Source of the DNA: Hymenobacter rubidus
GTDB taxonomy: Bacteria > Bacteroidota > Bacteroidia > Cytophagales > Hymenobacteraceae
Assembly: GCF_016734815.1 (NCBI RefSeq)
Contig: NZ_JAERQF010000020.1
Coordinates: 34,432 to 98,431 of the forward strand
Direction of reading: 5' to 3'
Length of the DNA: 64,000 nucleotides
This document shows, piece by piece, positions 53,127 through 61,421 of the stretch (position 1 is the stretch's first letter; the number at the start of each line of letters is the position of its first letter). The position numbers were made by a program, and so were the translations under genes. The notes beneath the pieces were generated by a model that worked only from the letters and a program-made list of their open reading frames with translations, was not told the DNA's origin and ran no database searches.

Positions 53127-55724
53127 TTACCCCCGCCGGGGCCGCAACGACAGATAATCCAGATAATACAGCACCTTGATGGACACGTTGTTATTGTGCG
53201 GCGTGTTGATGGTGTTGCTCAGGTTATCGAAGTAAAGGGGCGTGGCCGCGTTGGCCTGATAGTAGTTGAGGCTGGGGTTGTTGGCGTTTTTCCAGACAAT
53301 GCTGACCTGCGAGCCGGGCGCAAACCACCATGAATACACGGCGTCGATGTTGAAGGCGTTGAAGGTATTGTCGCGGTTGCGCTGGTAGGTAGCTTCGGGC
53401 GTTTCCACGCCGTCGGGGTGCAGGCGCGAGAAGTCGCGGTAGTGCACGTTGCTCACGTAGTGCCGCAGGCGAATGTTGAACGACATGCGGTTGGTGAAGG
53501 TGTAAGTGGCGGTGGCCGTGTTGGTGACGGTGGTCACGTTGCGGCGGCCGAGCAGCACGTCGCCGTCGTTGCCCCCGAAGCGGGTGAGGAAGCCGTCATC
53601 GTAAGGCAGGCTGCCGTCGAGGCCGCCGGCGTAGCCAATCTGGTTCTGGTTGCGCTCCACGCTCAGCGCATACACAAAGCTGAGCTGGTTGCTGACGCGG
53701 TAGCGCGGGCTCAGCGTGAGCGCGGCGGAGGTGCGGCCGGTGCGGTCGCCGTCGGCTGCGAATAGCCGGACGCCGCCGTTGATATCGTAGGCGAATTTCT
53801 TGCGGTAGTCGGACGAAATGAAGCCATTCAGGCCGGTATTGGCCGGCTTGCGCACGTAGTACTTGCCGAGGGGCGCCCGGCGCGGGTCGAAGTAGTCGCG
53901 GGTGACGGGAATGAGCGAGTAGTCGAACCCGACGGTGAGGAAGTGCTTGGTGAAGGTGGTGTTGCCACCCGTGTAGAAGCCCAGGTCCTGGTAGAGGCGC
54001 GGCTGCTCCAGCAGCGAGTACGAGAGGCTGGCGTAGGTGCTGAGCTTGTTGACCTTCCAGAAAGGCTTGTAGATGTTGTAGTTGGCGTAGAGCGACTGCG
54101 AGATGTTGTTGTTGGCGAAAAGCAGGCCCAGGTCGTTGGGATTGTAGCTGTGCGACTCGATGCCGTGGTCGAGGCCCCAGGTGAAGTTGCCCGATATTTT
54201 GTTGAAGGCCAGGTAGTACTTGTAGCCGTCCTGGTCCGAGACGTTTTCTTCCGACCCAAAGGACTTGCCGCGGCGGTTGGAGTACATCAGCCGGCCGTTG
54301 ATGGCGTAGGAGTTGGCCTTGTTGGCGAAGCGGAAGAGGCCGCCGGTCACGTTGGCGTCGTAGGTGCTGCCGGCCCGCGTCACGTTGGTGTTGATGAGCG
54401 ACACATAGGAATTATTCTTCAGGCTCTGGTCGAGCACCACAATGTTGTAGTTGCTCAGCGGCTGCGTCAGCACCGCGCGGCGGGCCCCGGTGGTGCTGTC
54501 CTGCACGGTGGCGTACACGTCGTTGCTGATGGCATTGAACACGCCCACGCCCAGCCCCTTGCTGGTGCGCCCCGATACTTTGGTGGCGTTCAGCAGCCGC
54601 GTGATGCCGGGATTTTCTGCCACAAACTCGCCCGCTTTTCGTTGGCCATCGGCCTGGCGCCCACCGGGGCGCAGCTGCCCCCTCACGCTCCCAAAGCCCA
54701 GCGGCTGGGCCCCCACGCGGCGCGAATAGAACAAGCCACCCTTGTTGAACAGCTCGGTGCCTTCGGTGAAAAAGCCCCGGTTTTCGTTGTACTGCACTTC
54801 AAAGGGCGAGAGGTTGAGCACCTGGTTGTCGCTCTGCACCTGCCCAAAATCCGGCACCAGCGTGGCATCCAGCGTAAAGCTTTCGTTGATGCCCCACTTC
54901 ACGTCGGCCCCGCCGTTGAAGCTGGTGCTCACGTTTTGGCGGCCCGGCACGTTGTAGGGGTAGTGGTTCACGTAGCTCGACACGTAGGGCGTGAGCGAGA
55001 GGCGCAGCGGCGGCTTGAGGTTGCGCAGGCCCGTGAGTTCGCCCCACTGGTTCACGAAGCCCGAAACCTGGGGCTTTACCTCATTCCAGAAAAACTTCTG
55101 GCGCGAGCTGCGCCGCTGGCGGCAAAAGTTTAGTCCCCACACCTGCTCCGGGGCGTTGCTGAACCGAATGGCCGAGTACGGAATGCGTATTTCGGCCACC
55201 CAGTCGGTGCCGCGCAGGGCGGTGCGCGAGTCCCACACGGCGTTCCAGTTGCTGTCCTCGCCGTTGGCCGGCGACTGGCGGGCGTCCCACTGCACGCCGC
55301 CCGAGGTGAGGATGAATTCGTAGCCGTTGAGGTGGTCGTTGTAGGTATCAAGAAACACCCCGAACCAGTCCGAATTGCCAATGTTGTCCCGCGCACTCAG
55401 CTCCCGCAAAATGGAATCCTGGGCCACGTCGTGCATGATGGCGCCCACGTAAATGGCGTTGTCGTCGTAGAGCACGCGCACTTCGGTGGGGTGTTTTTCG
55501 ATGCGGCCCGGCGTGGGCTCCCGCTCGTAGAAATTGGTGGCGATGGGCGCGGTCTGCCACACGGCTTCGTCCAGCACGCCGTCGAGCTTGGGCGCGGCGC
55601 TGATGCGCAGGGCCTGGAGCTGGCGTTTGGGGGCGGGCCTGGCGGCATCGGTTGGGGCCGGGCTTTGCGCCCACGCCACACCAGCAAGAAGCCCCAGCCA
55701 GCAAATGAGCAGAAAACGAAGCAT
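53127..55724 (-). CDS. DUF5916 outer-membrane protein with CBM9-like N-terminal domain
   Basis: The 865-residue product has a signal peptide (MLRFLLICWLGLLAGVAWAQ) and a carbohydrate-binding family 9-like domain at about residues 35-215 (ISAAPKLDGVLDEAVWQTAP, IYVGAIMHDVAQDSILREL). A long C-terminal beta barrel with the DUF5916 features follows (ATLVPDFGQVQSDNQVLNLS, then FEVQYNENRGFFTEGTELF). It is probably an outer-membrane protein; binding to carbohydrate or peptidoglycan is possible from the first domain but unproven. The frame is open 64 codons upstream; the ATG at 55724 is chosen for the signal peptide. Confidence 0.88.
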   Translation of the reverse strand: MLRFLLICWLGLLAGVAWAQSPAPTDAARPAPKRQLQALRISAAPKLDGVLDEAVWQTAPIATNFYEREPTPGRIEKHPTEVRVLYDDNAIYVGAIMHDVAQDSILRELSARDNIGNSDWFGVFLDTYNDHLNGYEFILTSGGVQWDARQSPANGEDSNWNAVWDSRTALRGTDWVAEIRIPYSAIRFSNAPEQVWGLNFCRQRRSSRQKFFWNEVKPQVSGFVNQWGELTGLRNLKPPLRLSLTPYVSSYVNHYPYNVPGRQNVSTSFNGGADVKWGINESFTLDATLVPDFGQVQSDNQVLNLSPFEVQYNENRGFFTEGTELFNKGGLFYSRRVGAQPLGFGSVRGQLRPGGRQADGQRKAGEFVAENPGITRLLNATKVSGRTSKGLGVGVFNAISNDVYATVQDSTTGARRAVLTQPLSNYNIVVLDQSLKNNSYVSLINTNVTRAGSTYDANVTGGLFRFANKANSYAINGRLMYSNRRGKSFGSEENVSDQDGYKYYLAFNKISGNFTWGLDHGIESHSYNPNDLGLLFANNNISQSLYANYNIYKPFWKVNKLSTYASLSYSLLEQPRLYQDLGFYTGGNTTFTKHFLTVGFDYSLIPVTRDYFDPRRAPLGKYYVRKPANTGLNGFISSDYRKKFAYDINGGVRLFAADGDRTGRTSAALTLSPRYRVSNQLSFVYALSVERNQNQIGYAGGLDGSLPYDDGFLTRFGGNDGDVLLGRRNVTTVTNTATATYTFTNRMSFNIRLRHYVSNVHYRDFSRLHPDGVETPEATYQRNRDNTFNAFNIDAVYSWWFAPGSQVSIVWKNANNPSLNYYQANAATPLYFDNLSNTINTPHNNNVSIKVLYYLDYLSLRPRRG

Positions 55725-55914
55725 AAGGTTCACTCGAAAAGAAATAGCTTGCAAAAGGGCCAAGAGATGCCGGTAACGGCCTAAGCGTTGCGTGAGGCAG
55801 CGTGATTTCACCGAATAATAAAGATGCCGGCCGTCCGGCGTCGGGGGCAATTCCGGCTGTGGATACTGCCCAAAGTCCGTTTCGTTACCGCATTTCGAAA
55901 AATATTCCGGGCAC

Positions 55915-55951
55915 AAAAAAGCCGGCCCTCCCCTCCCGAGAGCCGGCTTTT
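55915..55951 (-). terminator. Intrinsic terminator after the M56 peptidase gene
   Basis: On the minus strand AAAAGCCGGC pairs with GCCGGCTTTTTT; the T run follows directly. It lies 20 bp past the stop of the gene at 55972 and ends the blaI-blaR-like transcript. Confidence 0.88.
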
Positions 55952-55971
55952 GCCTGCGGGTGCAGCCTCGC

Positions 55972-58878
55972 TTACTCCTGGGTCGAGATGCTGATGTTGA
56001 ATTTTTTGTCGTCCTCGTGGCCGGTGAGCTTGCGGTATTTGGCCGTCAGCTCGTCCGACTGCTTTTTACCGTTCACCACCAGCCCCGAGTTGCTGAGCTG
56101 CAGCTGAAAGCCCTTGTCATCGGCGCCAATCAGGCCGTCTTTGCGAAGCTCGTTGCGCAGGACTTCGGTGTCGATGCGCGGCGGGGCGGGCGGCGCCATG
56201 GGGGCCATGGGAGCCATTGGCGGCAAGGGGGGCGCAGCCATGGGCGCTCTGGGCGGACGCGGGGCCCGCGGCGGCCGGGGCCCTTCCGACTGGTCAAAAT
56301 TGCTGTTGCCGCTGTCGCCGTTGCGGGTTATCACCATCGAGCCGGTGGGGCCCATTTTGCGGCCGGGGTGGGTGCTTTCGTACAGCTTCCGGTACTGCTG
56401 GAACACTTTTTCCGGCTGCTCCTTGCCGTTCACCGTCAGGCTGCGGGCCGTAAGCTTCAGCTGAAAGTTGTCCTTGTCCTTAATCAGGCCGTCTTTCAGC
56501 AGCTGGCTCACCAGTGCGCCGTCCTGCTCACGGCGGCTATCGGCCCGTTCCCGCTCGCGGTCGGCCTGCTCGCGCTTGCGGTCGGCCCGTTCCCGGTCGC
56601 GGTCGGCGCGCTCCATTTCCAAATCCTGCAGTTGCTGCTGCGATTCGCGAATGCGCTCCCGCAGCTCCTCGCGGCGCTCCTGAAGCTCGCGCTGCCGGTC
56701 CTGCAATTCCTGCTGGCGGTCGCGCATCTCGTCGTCCAGGCCGCTGCTCAGCAGCAGCTTGTGCGAGGTCTGGGCCTGGCTTTCGGACTTGTGGAGGCGG
56801 GTTCGCACGTCCTCCAGCTCTTTGCTGATGCGCTTGCGTTGCTCGGTGCTCAGGTTTTTCACGCTGCTGGCTTCGCGCAGGGCGCGCTCGGCGGCGCGCA
56901 GGGCGTCCAAATCGGGACCTTTGCCGAAGGTCAGCACCTGCAAATCGCGGTTGAAATTCTGGTCGAAATTTCCGTTGAAACTCTTGTTGAAATTCTTGCT
57001 GAAACGCTCGGAAAACGCTTTCTCCGCATACACTTTCTCTAGCTGCCGCTGCGTCAGCGCCGGCACGTTGTAGGTAAAATTCCGCTCGGCATCGCGCTTC
57101 AGCCACACTTGGTCGCCACCATCCTGGCGGAATACGAAAGCGCGCGCCTCGGGCGCATTCGGCGGCATTACTTCGATAATCCGGACTTGCTGGTCACGGC
57201 CGTCGCGGCCCGATTTATCCTTGATTTTGAGCTTGCCTTTGCCGGTTTCGGTGGCCGCGTCCACGTGCTGGCCGTTCACCACCAAGTCGGTCAAGCGGCC
57301 TTTTTTATCCTTCGTAATCACCACCGTGCCGGGCTGGCCAGGGAAGGGCTGCGTGCCCATGTCGCGGCCATTGACGATGACGCGGCGCTCCCGCCGCTTC
57401 GGACGGGGCCGGTCCTGATTGGGCACCGTATCATCCGGGCTAGCGTCCTCCTCAGCAACCATCGGGTTGGTATGCTGCCGAATGCGGCCCATCATGTCCG
57501 GGTTCATCAGCGTGTCAAATTCGACCTTGACTCCATTGACCGTGGCCCGCGCCCGGCCGTCCGGCAGCAGCGTCGCGCCACTCATGCTGGAGTCCGTCGC
57601 CGCAACGGCGGCACGGGCTTTTTTGGTCGTGTCCTGAACGGCTGACAGGGCTTGCCCAGCAGCACCTGCAGGCTTGCTCGGATTGGTAGGCTGCGCCAAC
57701 GGCCCCGCCAGGGCCACGCTGCCGCCCAGCAGGCCCAGCCCGCCCAGCACCAGCGCCCCGGCCATGATGCCCTCGGCCAGCGTGGGGGCGGCGGGGCGGC
57801 GCGTTACCAGGCGGCGGACGCGGTTTAGCAGGGCACCGCGCCCACTCATGGCAGCCAGCGCCAGGTGGGGCGTGGTGGGCACTACGGCGCTGTGGCTCCA
57901 CTCGGCCAGGGCGGTGAGGGCGCGGGCCAGCCGGAGCGGGTCGCCGCCCACGAGGGCCGTGGCGGTGTCGTCGCAGCAGTTTTCGCGCTCAGTACGCACG
58001 CAGTTGGCCATAAACCACACGGCCGGATGATAGAAAAACAGCACTTCGGCCACGGTTTGCAGCAGGTTCACGAGGTAGTCGCGGCGCAGCACGTGGGCCA
58101 GCTCATGGGCCAGAATGGCTTCCAGGTATGCCGGCGACAGGCCCGCCACCGTGCCCAGCGGCAGCAGAATCACGGGGCGCCAGTGGCCCACCACCAGCGG
58201 CACCTGCACCAGCGCCGACTCCAGCAGCGCCACCGGCCGGCGCACGCCGCTGCGGGCCGCCAGCACCGCCAGCCGCTTCTGCCACGCAGCCGGCAGGGGC
58301 CGCACGCGGTAGCGCCGCAGCCGCTGCACATACAGCAGGCCGCCTAGCATGCGCAGGCTCATGGCCAGCAAGCCCAGCAGCCACGCCACTACCAGCAGCG
58401 GCAGGTGGTTATCGAAATACCGCAGGCCAACGGCCAGCCAGTTCGGCGTAGCGGCTTGCGCCGCCGGAGCAGGCCGGTATTGCGCCGCAGTGGCACCGTT
58501 TTTTTGCGTCAAAATCGGAGGCACCGTCACAGCCAATGCCGCTTTCGCAACAACTGAAGCGTGAGCCGTCGGCGCTTCCGCTTGCTTTAGCAACGGTGCC
58601 TGCTCCATTTTAACCGCACCGGGGCTCAGCAATGGCGCTTTGCCAGCACCAGCGGTCGAATTGAAATACAGCCCAAACGTGATGCCGGCCAGCGCCACCA
58701 CCATGCCCAACGCCCCGGCCGAAGCCACGTAGCGCACCTCGGCCCGCTGGCGGCGCAGCAGCAGCAAGGCGCCTGCCAACACAGCGGCCACCAGGGCGCC
58801 CTGCCACAGTGAGTGCAACAGCGTCCAACCCAAGGCCCGCGTCAGGGCGGGCGAAACGAAATTCTCAAGCGCGGTCAT
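55972..58878 (-). CDS. BlaR1-like M56 metallopeptidase with long repeat-bearing C-terminal region
   Basis: The 968-residue protein is the sensor partner of the BlaI-type repressor encoded just upstream. Helices lie at about 13-42, 50-72 and 158-183, with a zinc motif HELAH at 258-262 and downstream RTERENCCDD, as in M56 peptidases; a fourth helix lies near 385-410. The soluble C-terminal half has VNG-containing repeats, a charged coiled coil at about 690-790 (arginine and glutamate-rich) and a duplicated module (DGLI...FQL...VNG...YRKL) at about 796-841 and 914-959, separated by a Pro/Ala-rich linker. It lacks a penicillin-binding sensor domain, so the signal is unlikely to be a beta-lactam. 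Its start overlaps blaI by 14 bp. Confidence 0.9.
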   Translation of the reverse strand: MTALENFVSPALTRALGWTLLHSLWQGALVAAVLAGALLLLRRQRAEVRYVASAGALGMVVALAGITFGLYFNSTAGAGKAPLLSPGAVKMEQAPLLKQAEAPTAHASVVAKAALAVTVPPILTQKNGATAAQYRPAPAAQAATPNWLAVGLRYFDNHLPLLVVAWLLGLLAMSLRMLGGLLYVQRLRRYRVRPLPAAWQKRLAVLAARSGVRRPVALLESALVQVPLVVGHWRPVILLPLGTVAGLSPAYLEAILAHELAHVLRRDYLVNLLQTVAEVLFFYHPAVWFMANCVRTERENCCDDTATALVGGDPLRLARALTALAEWSHSAVVPTTPHLALAAMSGRGALLNRVRRLVTRRPAAPTLAEGIMAGALVLGGLGLLGGSVALAGPLAQPTNPSKPAGAAGQALSAVQDTTKKARAAVAATDSSMSGATLLPDGRARATVNGVKVEFDTLMNPDMMGRIRQHTNPMVAEEDASPDDTVPNQDRPRPKRRERRVIVNGRDMGTQPFPGQPGTVVITKDKKGRLTDLVVNGQHVDAATETGKGKLKIKDKSGRDGRDQQVRIIEVMPPNAPEARAFVFRQDGGDQVWLKRDAERNFTYNVPALTQRQLEKVYAEKAFSERFSKNFNKSFNGNFDQNFNRDLQVLTFGKGPDLDALRAAERALREASSVKNLSTEQRKRISKELEDVRTRLHKSESQAQTSHKLLLSSGLDDEMRDRQQELQDRQRELQERREELRERIRESQQQLQDLEMERADRDRERADRKREQADRERERADSRREQDGALVSQLLKDGLIKDKDNFQLKLTARSLTVNGKEQPEKVFQQYRKLYESTHPGRKMGPTGSMVITRNGDSGNSNFDQSEGPRPPRAPRPPRAPMAAPPLPPMAPMAPMAPPAPPRIDTEVLRNELRKDGLIGADDKGFQLQLSNSGLVVNGKKQSDELTAKYRKLTGHEDDKKFNISISTQE

Positions 58879-59290
58879 CGTCTTCGGCGTTAGGGGTGGA
58901 ATTCTGGATTTCAATGTCATTCAGCAGGCGCCGGATTTGGGCCAGCTCGTCGGCCGAGGTCTGGCGGCTGCCTAGGGCCTGCATCACCAGCTTCAGGGCC
59001 GAACCGCCGAACGTGGCGTCCACGAACTTGTCGAGGAGCAGGCCCTGGGTTTCCTGCTCGCGCACGGCGGCGCGGTACACGTGGCTGCGGTCGGCATCGT
59101 CGCGCCGCACCAGGCCCTTCTCCAGCATCAGCTGCAAAATCTTGAGTGTGGTGGTGTAGCCCACCTCTGCCTGGCGGCGCTGGCTCAGGTGGTCGTTGAT
59201 GGCCCGCACGGTGGCAGGCCCGTGCTGCCAGAGCACGTGCAGGATTTCCAGTTCGGAATCCGTAGGTTTGGGGAGCGGTGCTTTGCTCAT
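58865..59290 (-). CDS. BlaI/MecI/CopY-family transcriptional repressor
   Basis: The 141-residue winged-helix protein (LTDSELEILHVLWQHGPATV-like start, then VGYTTTLKILQLMLEKGLVR and the wing, then a C-terminal dimerisation part) is a close fit to BlaI. It represses its own operon and is cleaved when the M56 partner is activated. Three copies of a TACGAAnnnnTTCGTA dyad lie 22-101 bp upstream of the start, which strongly suggests autoregulation. Its stop overlaps the start of the peptidase gene. Confidence 0.93.
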   Translation of the reverse strand: MSKAPLPKPTDSELEILHVLWQHGPATVRAINDHLSQRRQAEVGYTTTLKILQLMLEKGLVRRDDADRSHVYRAAVREQETQGLLLDKFVDATFGGSALKLVMQALGSRQTSADELAQIRRLLNDIEIQNSTPNAEDDDRA

Positions 59291-59311
59291 GCCGTGGAAA
59301 CGTGAGGTTAC

Positions 59312-59391
59312 TACGAATTATTTCGTAGGATGAAGCAAAGATGGTACGAACATATTCGTAGTTGCAAGATTCGCCTACGAATTATTTCGTA
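59312..59391. promoter_or_regulatory. Three BlaI-type operator dyads
   Basis: TACGAATTATTTCGTA at 59312-59327, TACGAACATATTCGTA at 59345-59360 and TACGAATTATTTCGTA at 59376-59391. The outer two are identical. Spacings of 33 and 31 bp (three helical turns) put them on one face of the DNA. BlaI/MecI operators are dyads of this size with TACA/TGTA-like ends; here the ends are TACGAA/TTCGTA. The remaining gap to folB (59392-59569) holds nothing recognised. Confidence 0.85.
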
Positions 59392-59569
59392 ATTCACGCC
59401 CACGGTATTTTAATCCGCTGATTAAAAGCCAGATAATTTTATTAAGAAAGGCGAATATTTCTACACGCTCCCTTGGCGGGACGGGCCTTTTGAAGCGCTG
59501 AGCCCGCTAAGATTTTACCTGCCATCCTTCAGCAAAGGCGCAAATGGGCGTCTTGGTCTTGTTGGGATT

Positions 59570-59938
59570 TTACTTAGGCTGCTTCCGGCGCTTTACCAGC
59601 GTCACGCGGGCGCGGTGGCAGATGCCGCCCAGCGGCGGGTTGAACTTACTCACGTTGATTTTCACCTTTCGCACGTGCGGCAGTTCGGCCATGATGCGGT
59701 CGAGCACGCGGTGAGCTACGTGTTCCAGCAGTCGTGCGGGGGCTCGCATTTCTTCGGCCACGAGGCGGTATAGCACCTCGTAATTCACCGTTTGCTGGAG
59801 CTTATCGGAAGCGCCGGCGGCCAGCAGGTTGGTGCCGATGTAGAGGTCGACGCCGTATTTGTTGCCGATTTTCTGCTCTTCGTCATAGTAGCCGTGGAAG
59901 GCGAAAAACTCCATGCCTTCGAGTGCGATTTGGCCCAT
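59570..59938 (-). CDS. folB: Dihydroneopterin aldolase FolB
   Basis: Folate pathway enzyme releasing glycolaldehyde from dihydroneopterin. The 122-residue product shows IALEGMEFFAFHGYYDEEQKIG with the family tyrosine and glutamate, NYEVLYRLVAEEM, LLEHVAHRVLDRI and KINVSKFNPPLGG. Length is normal (about 120). The frame is open 16 codons upstream, but the ATG at 59938 gives the conserved MGQIALEGM start. Confidence 0.94.
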   Translation of the reverse strand: MGQIALEGMEFFAFHGYYDEEQKIGNKYGVDLYIGTNLLAAGASDKLQQTVNYEVLYRLVAEEMRAPARLLEHVAHRVLDRIMAELPHVRKVKINVSKFNPPLGGICHRARVTLVKRRKQPK

Positions 59939-59989
59939 GAGGTGAGGTGGTGAATGGTGAAGTGTAAGTTGAAGAATAGCAAGCAAATG

Positions 59990-60104
59990 TGGCCGTCACG
60001 CAGAGCGCAGCGCAGCATCTCGCTTGGGGCAGCAAACCAATCGCCACGTAAAGGATTAGTTACAGCAAGCGAGATGCTGCGCTGCGCTCTGCAGGACGTT
60101 CCAG
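59990..60104. repeat. Family A hairpin A17
   Basis: Arms GGCCGTCACGCAGAGCGCAG then CGCAGCATCTCGCTTG and complement; the right end reads GCAGGACGTTCC, so a few end positions are unmatched. It lies between folB and the DivIVA gene terminator. Confidence 0.85.
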
Positions 60105-60164
60105 CACACTAAAGGGCAGCCCGGAGCAACAGCAGCACTGGTCGCCGCGCAACGCAAAGGTCAA

Positions 60165-60203
60165 CCACAAAAAAGAAAGCCCGTCTTCTCAGACGGGCTT
60201 TCC
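60165..60203 (-). terminator. Intrinsic terminator after the DivIVA gene
   Basis: On the minus strand GAAAGCCCGTC pairs with GACGGGCTTTC, followed by TTTTTTGTGG; it lies 56 bp past the stop of the gene at 60259. Confidence 0.88.
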
Positions 60204-60258
60204 AGTTGAACTCGACTACAAAATCCGACTAATCCGTCGAATCCGATAAATCCGTGGT

Positions 60259-61326
60259 CTAGATTTCGTCAAAAAACGACTTTTCTGCCACGGCTACGGA
60301 CGGCTCGGGCGCCTGAGCGGCCATACCGGGCTGGCCGGGATGCGTCACGGGCGACGGCTGATTAATCTCGGGATGGCTGGGCGCCACGGGCTGGATGTCG
60401 GGCGTGGGCGGCTGCACGTAGGGCGGGTTGGGCTCAGGCACCTGCGAAGGCGCGGGCGGGTCGATGTGCGGCGCGGGCGAGATGCCGGGGTTTTCGGCCG
60501 GCGCACCGGGGCGCTCAATCTCGGGGTGCGGGTTTTGAGCCGGGGCACCGGGGTCGGGCTGCTGGCCCGGCTTGGGGTTGTAACTGGTGGTTTCGGCGGC
60601 GCGCTCCAACTCCATTTCCGACTGGGCGCGGGCCGATTGATGGAAAGAAACCAGAGTGGCGGCCGCCACGGCAGCGGCAGACGAAACAGCAGAGGTGGAC
60701 GTGACTTGCATAGCGGGCATGGGCTCGGGGGTGGGTTCGGCGGCCGGTTCTTTCGGCCGCTCTACCTGTACGCGGGCAGCGCGGGAAAGGATGGCCGCCG
60801 TACTGCCCTTGGGCCGGTTGCGGGCTTTTTCTACTTTGTCGAGGGCATCGGAAGCCAAGTGATGCAGGTCGCGCACCAAGCCGTCGAGCTGCTGCTCGAG
60901 GCGCTGGCACTCCTGGCCCAGGCCGGTTACCTCCCGCTGCATGTCGGCCACGATTTTTTCGGCCTGTTGGTAGGCGCCGTCCACCACTTCGCGGGCGCGC
61001 TGCCGCGCTTCGCTGATAATGCTTTCGGCCTGAAACTGGGCTTCGCGGATGCGCAGGTCGGCGTCGCGCTGGGCTTGCTCGGTGATGTTGTTGCCGGTGT
61101 CTTCGGCCGTTTTTAGGGTGCGGTAGAGGCTGCTTTCTACCTCGCGCATCTTCTGCACGTCCTGCTGGGCATGTTCGAGCTTGAGGCGCAGCTCGCGGTT
61201 TTCGTCGCCCATCCGTTCCCACTGCTGCGAAATAGTGGTGAGAAATGCCTGGACTTCGTCTTTATCAACCCCACGAAAGGATTTTTCAAACGTTTTCTGG
61301 CGGATATCGAGGGCGGTGATTTTCAT
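60259..61326 (-). CDS. DivIVA-domain coiled-coil protein with proline-rich tail
   Basis: The 355-residue product opens with the DivIVA N-terminal motif (MKITALDIRQKTFEKSFRGV, then DKDEVQAFL), a membrane-curvature-binding region in Gram-positive relatives. A coiled coil follows at about 35-180 (GDENRELRLKLEHAQQD, IISEARQRAREVVDGA), then a spacer, then a Pro-rich tail from about 235 with repeated PxxPxPxxEIERP-like units. It is soluble. In Bacteroidota the role is unclear; cell-division or polarity functions are inferred from the domain only. It ends at an intrinsic terminator. Confidence 0.88.
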   Translation of the reverse strand: MKITALDIRQKTFEKSFRGVDKDEVQAFLTTISQQWERMGDENRELRLKLEHAQQDVQKMREVESSLYRTLKTAEDTGNNITEQAQRDADLRIREAQFQAESIISEARQRAREVVDGAYQQAEKIVADMQREVTGLGQECQRLEQQLDGLVRDLHHLASDALDKVEKARNRPKGSTAAILSRAARVQVERPKEPAAEPTPEPMPAMQVTSTSAVSSAAAVAAATLVSFHQSARAQSEMELERAAETTSYNPKPGQQPDPGAPAQNPHPEIERPGAPAENPGISPAPHIDPPAPSQVPEPNPPYVQPPTPDIQPVAPSHPEINQPSPVTHPGQPGMAAQAPEPSVAVAEKSFFDEI

Positions 61327-61331
61327 TTTCT

Positions 61332-61421
61332 AGTTGTCGGTTGTTTGTTGTCAGTTGTCAGTCTTTTCGCGTCAGCAGGAAAATTTCATTCCTAACAACT
61401 GACAACGAACAACTGACAACT
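61332..61421. repeat. Family G hairpin between WD40 and DivIVA genes
   Basis: AGTTGTCGGTTGTTTGTTGT then CAGTTGTCAG pairs with CTGACAACGAACAACTGACA then ACT. The sequence is made of short GTTGT/ACAAC repeats and fills the gap between the two genes. Confidence 0.8.
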
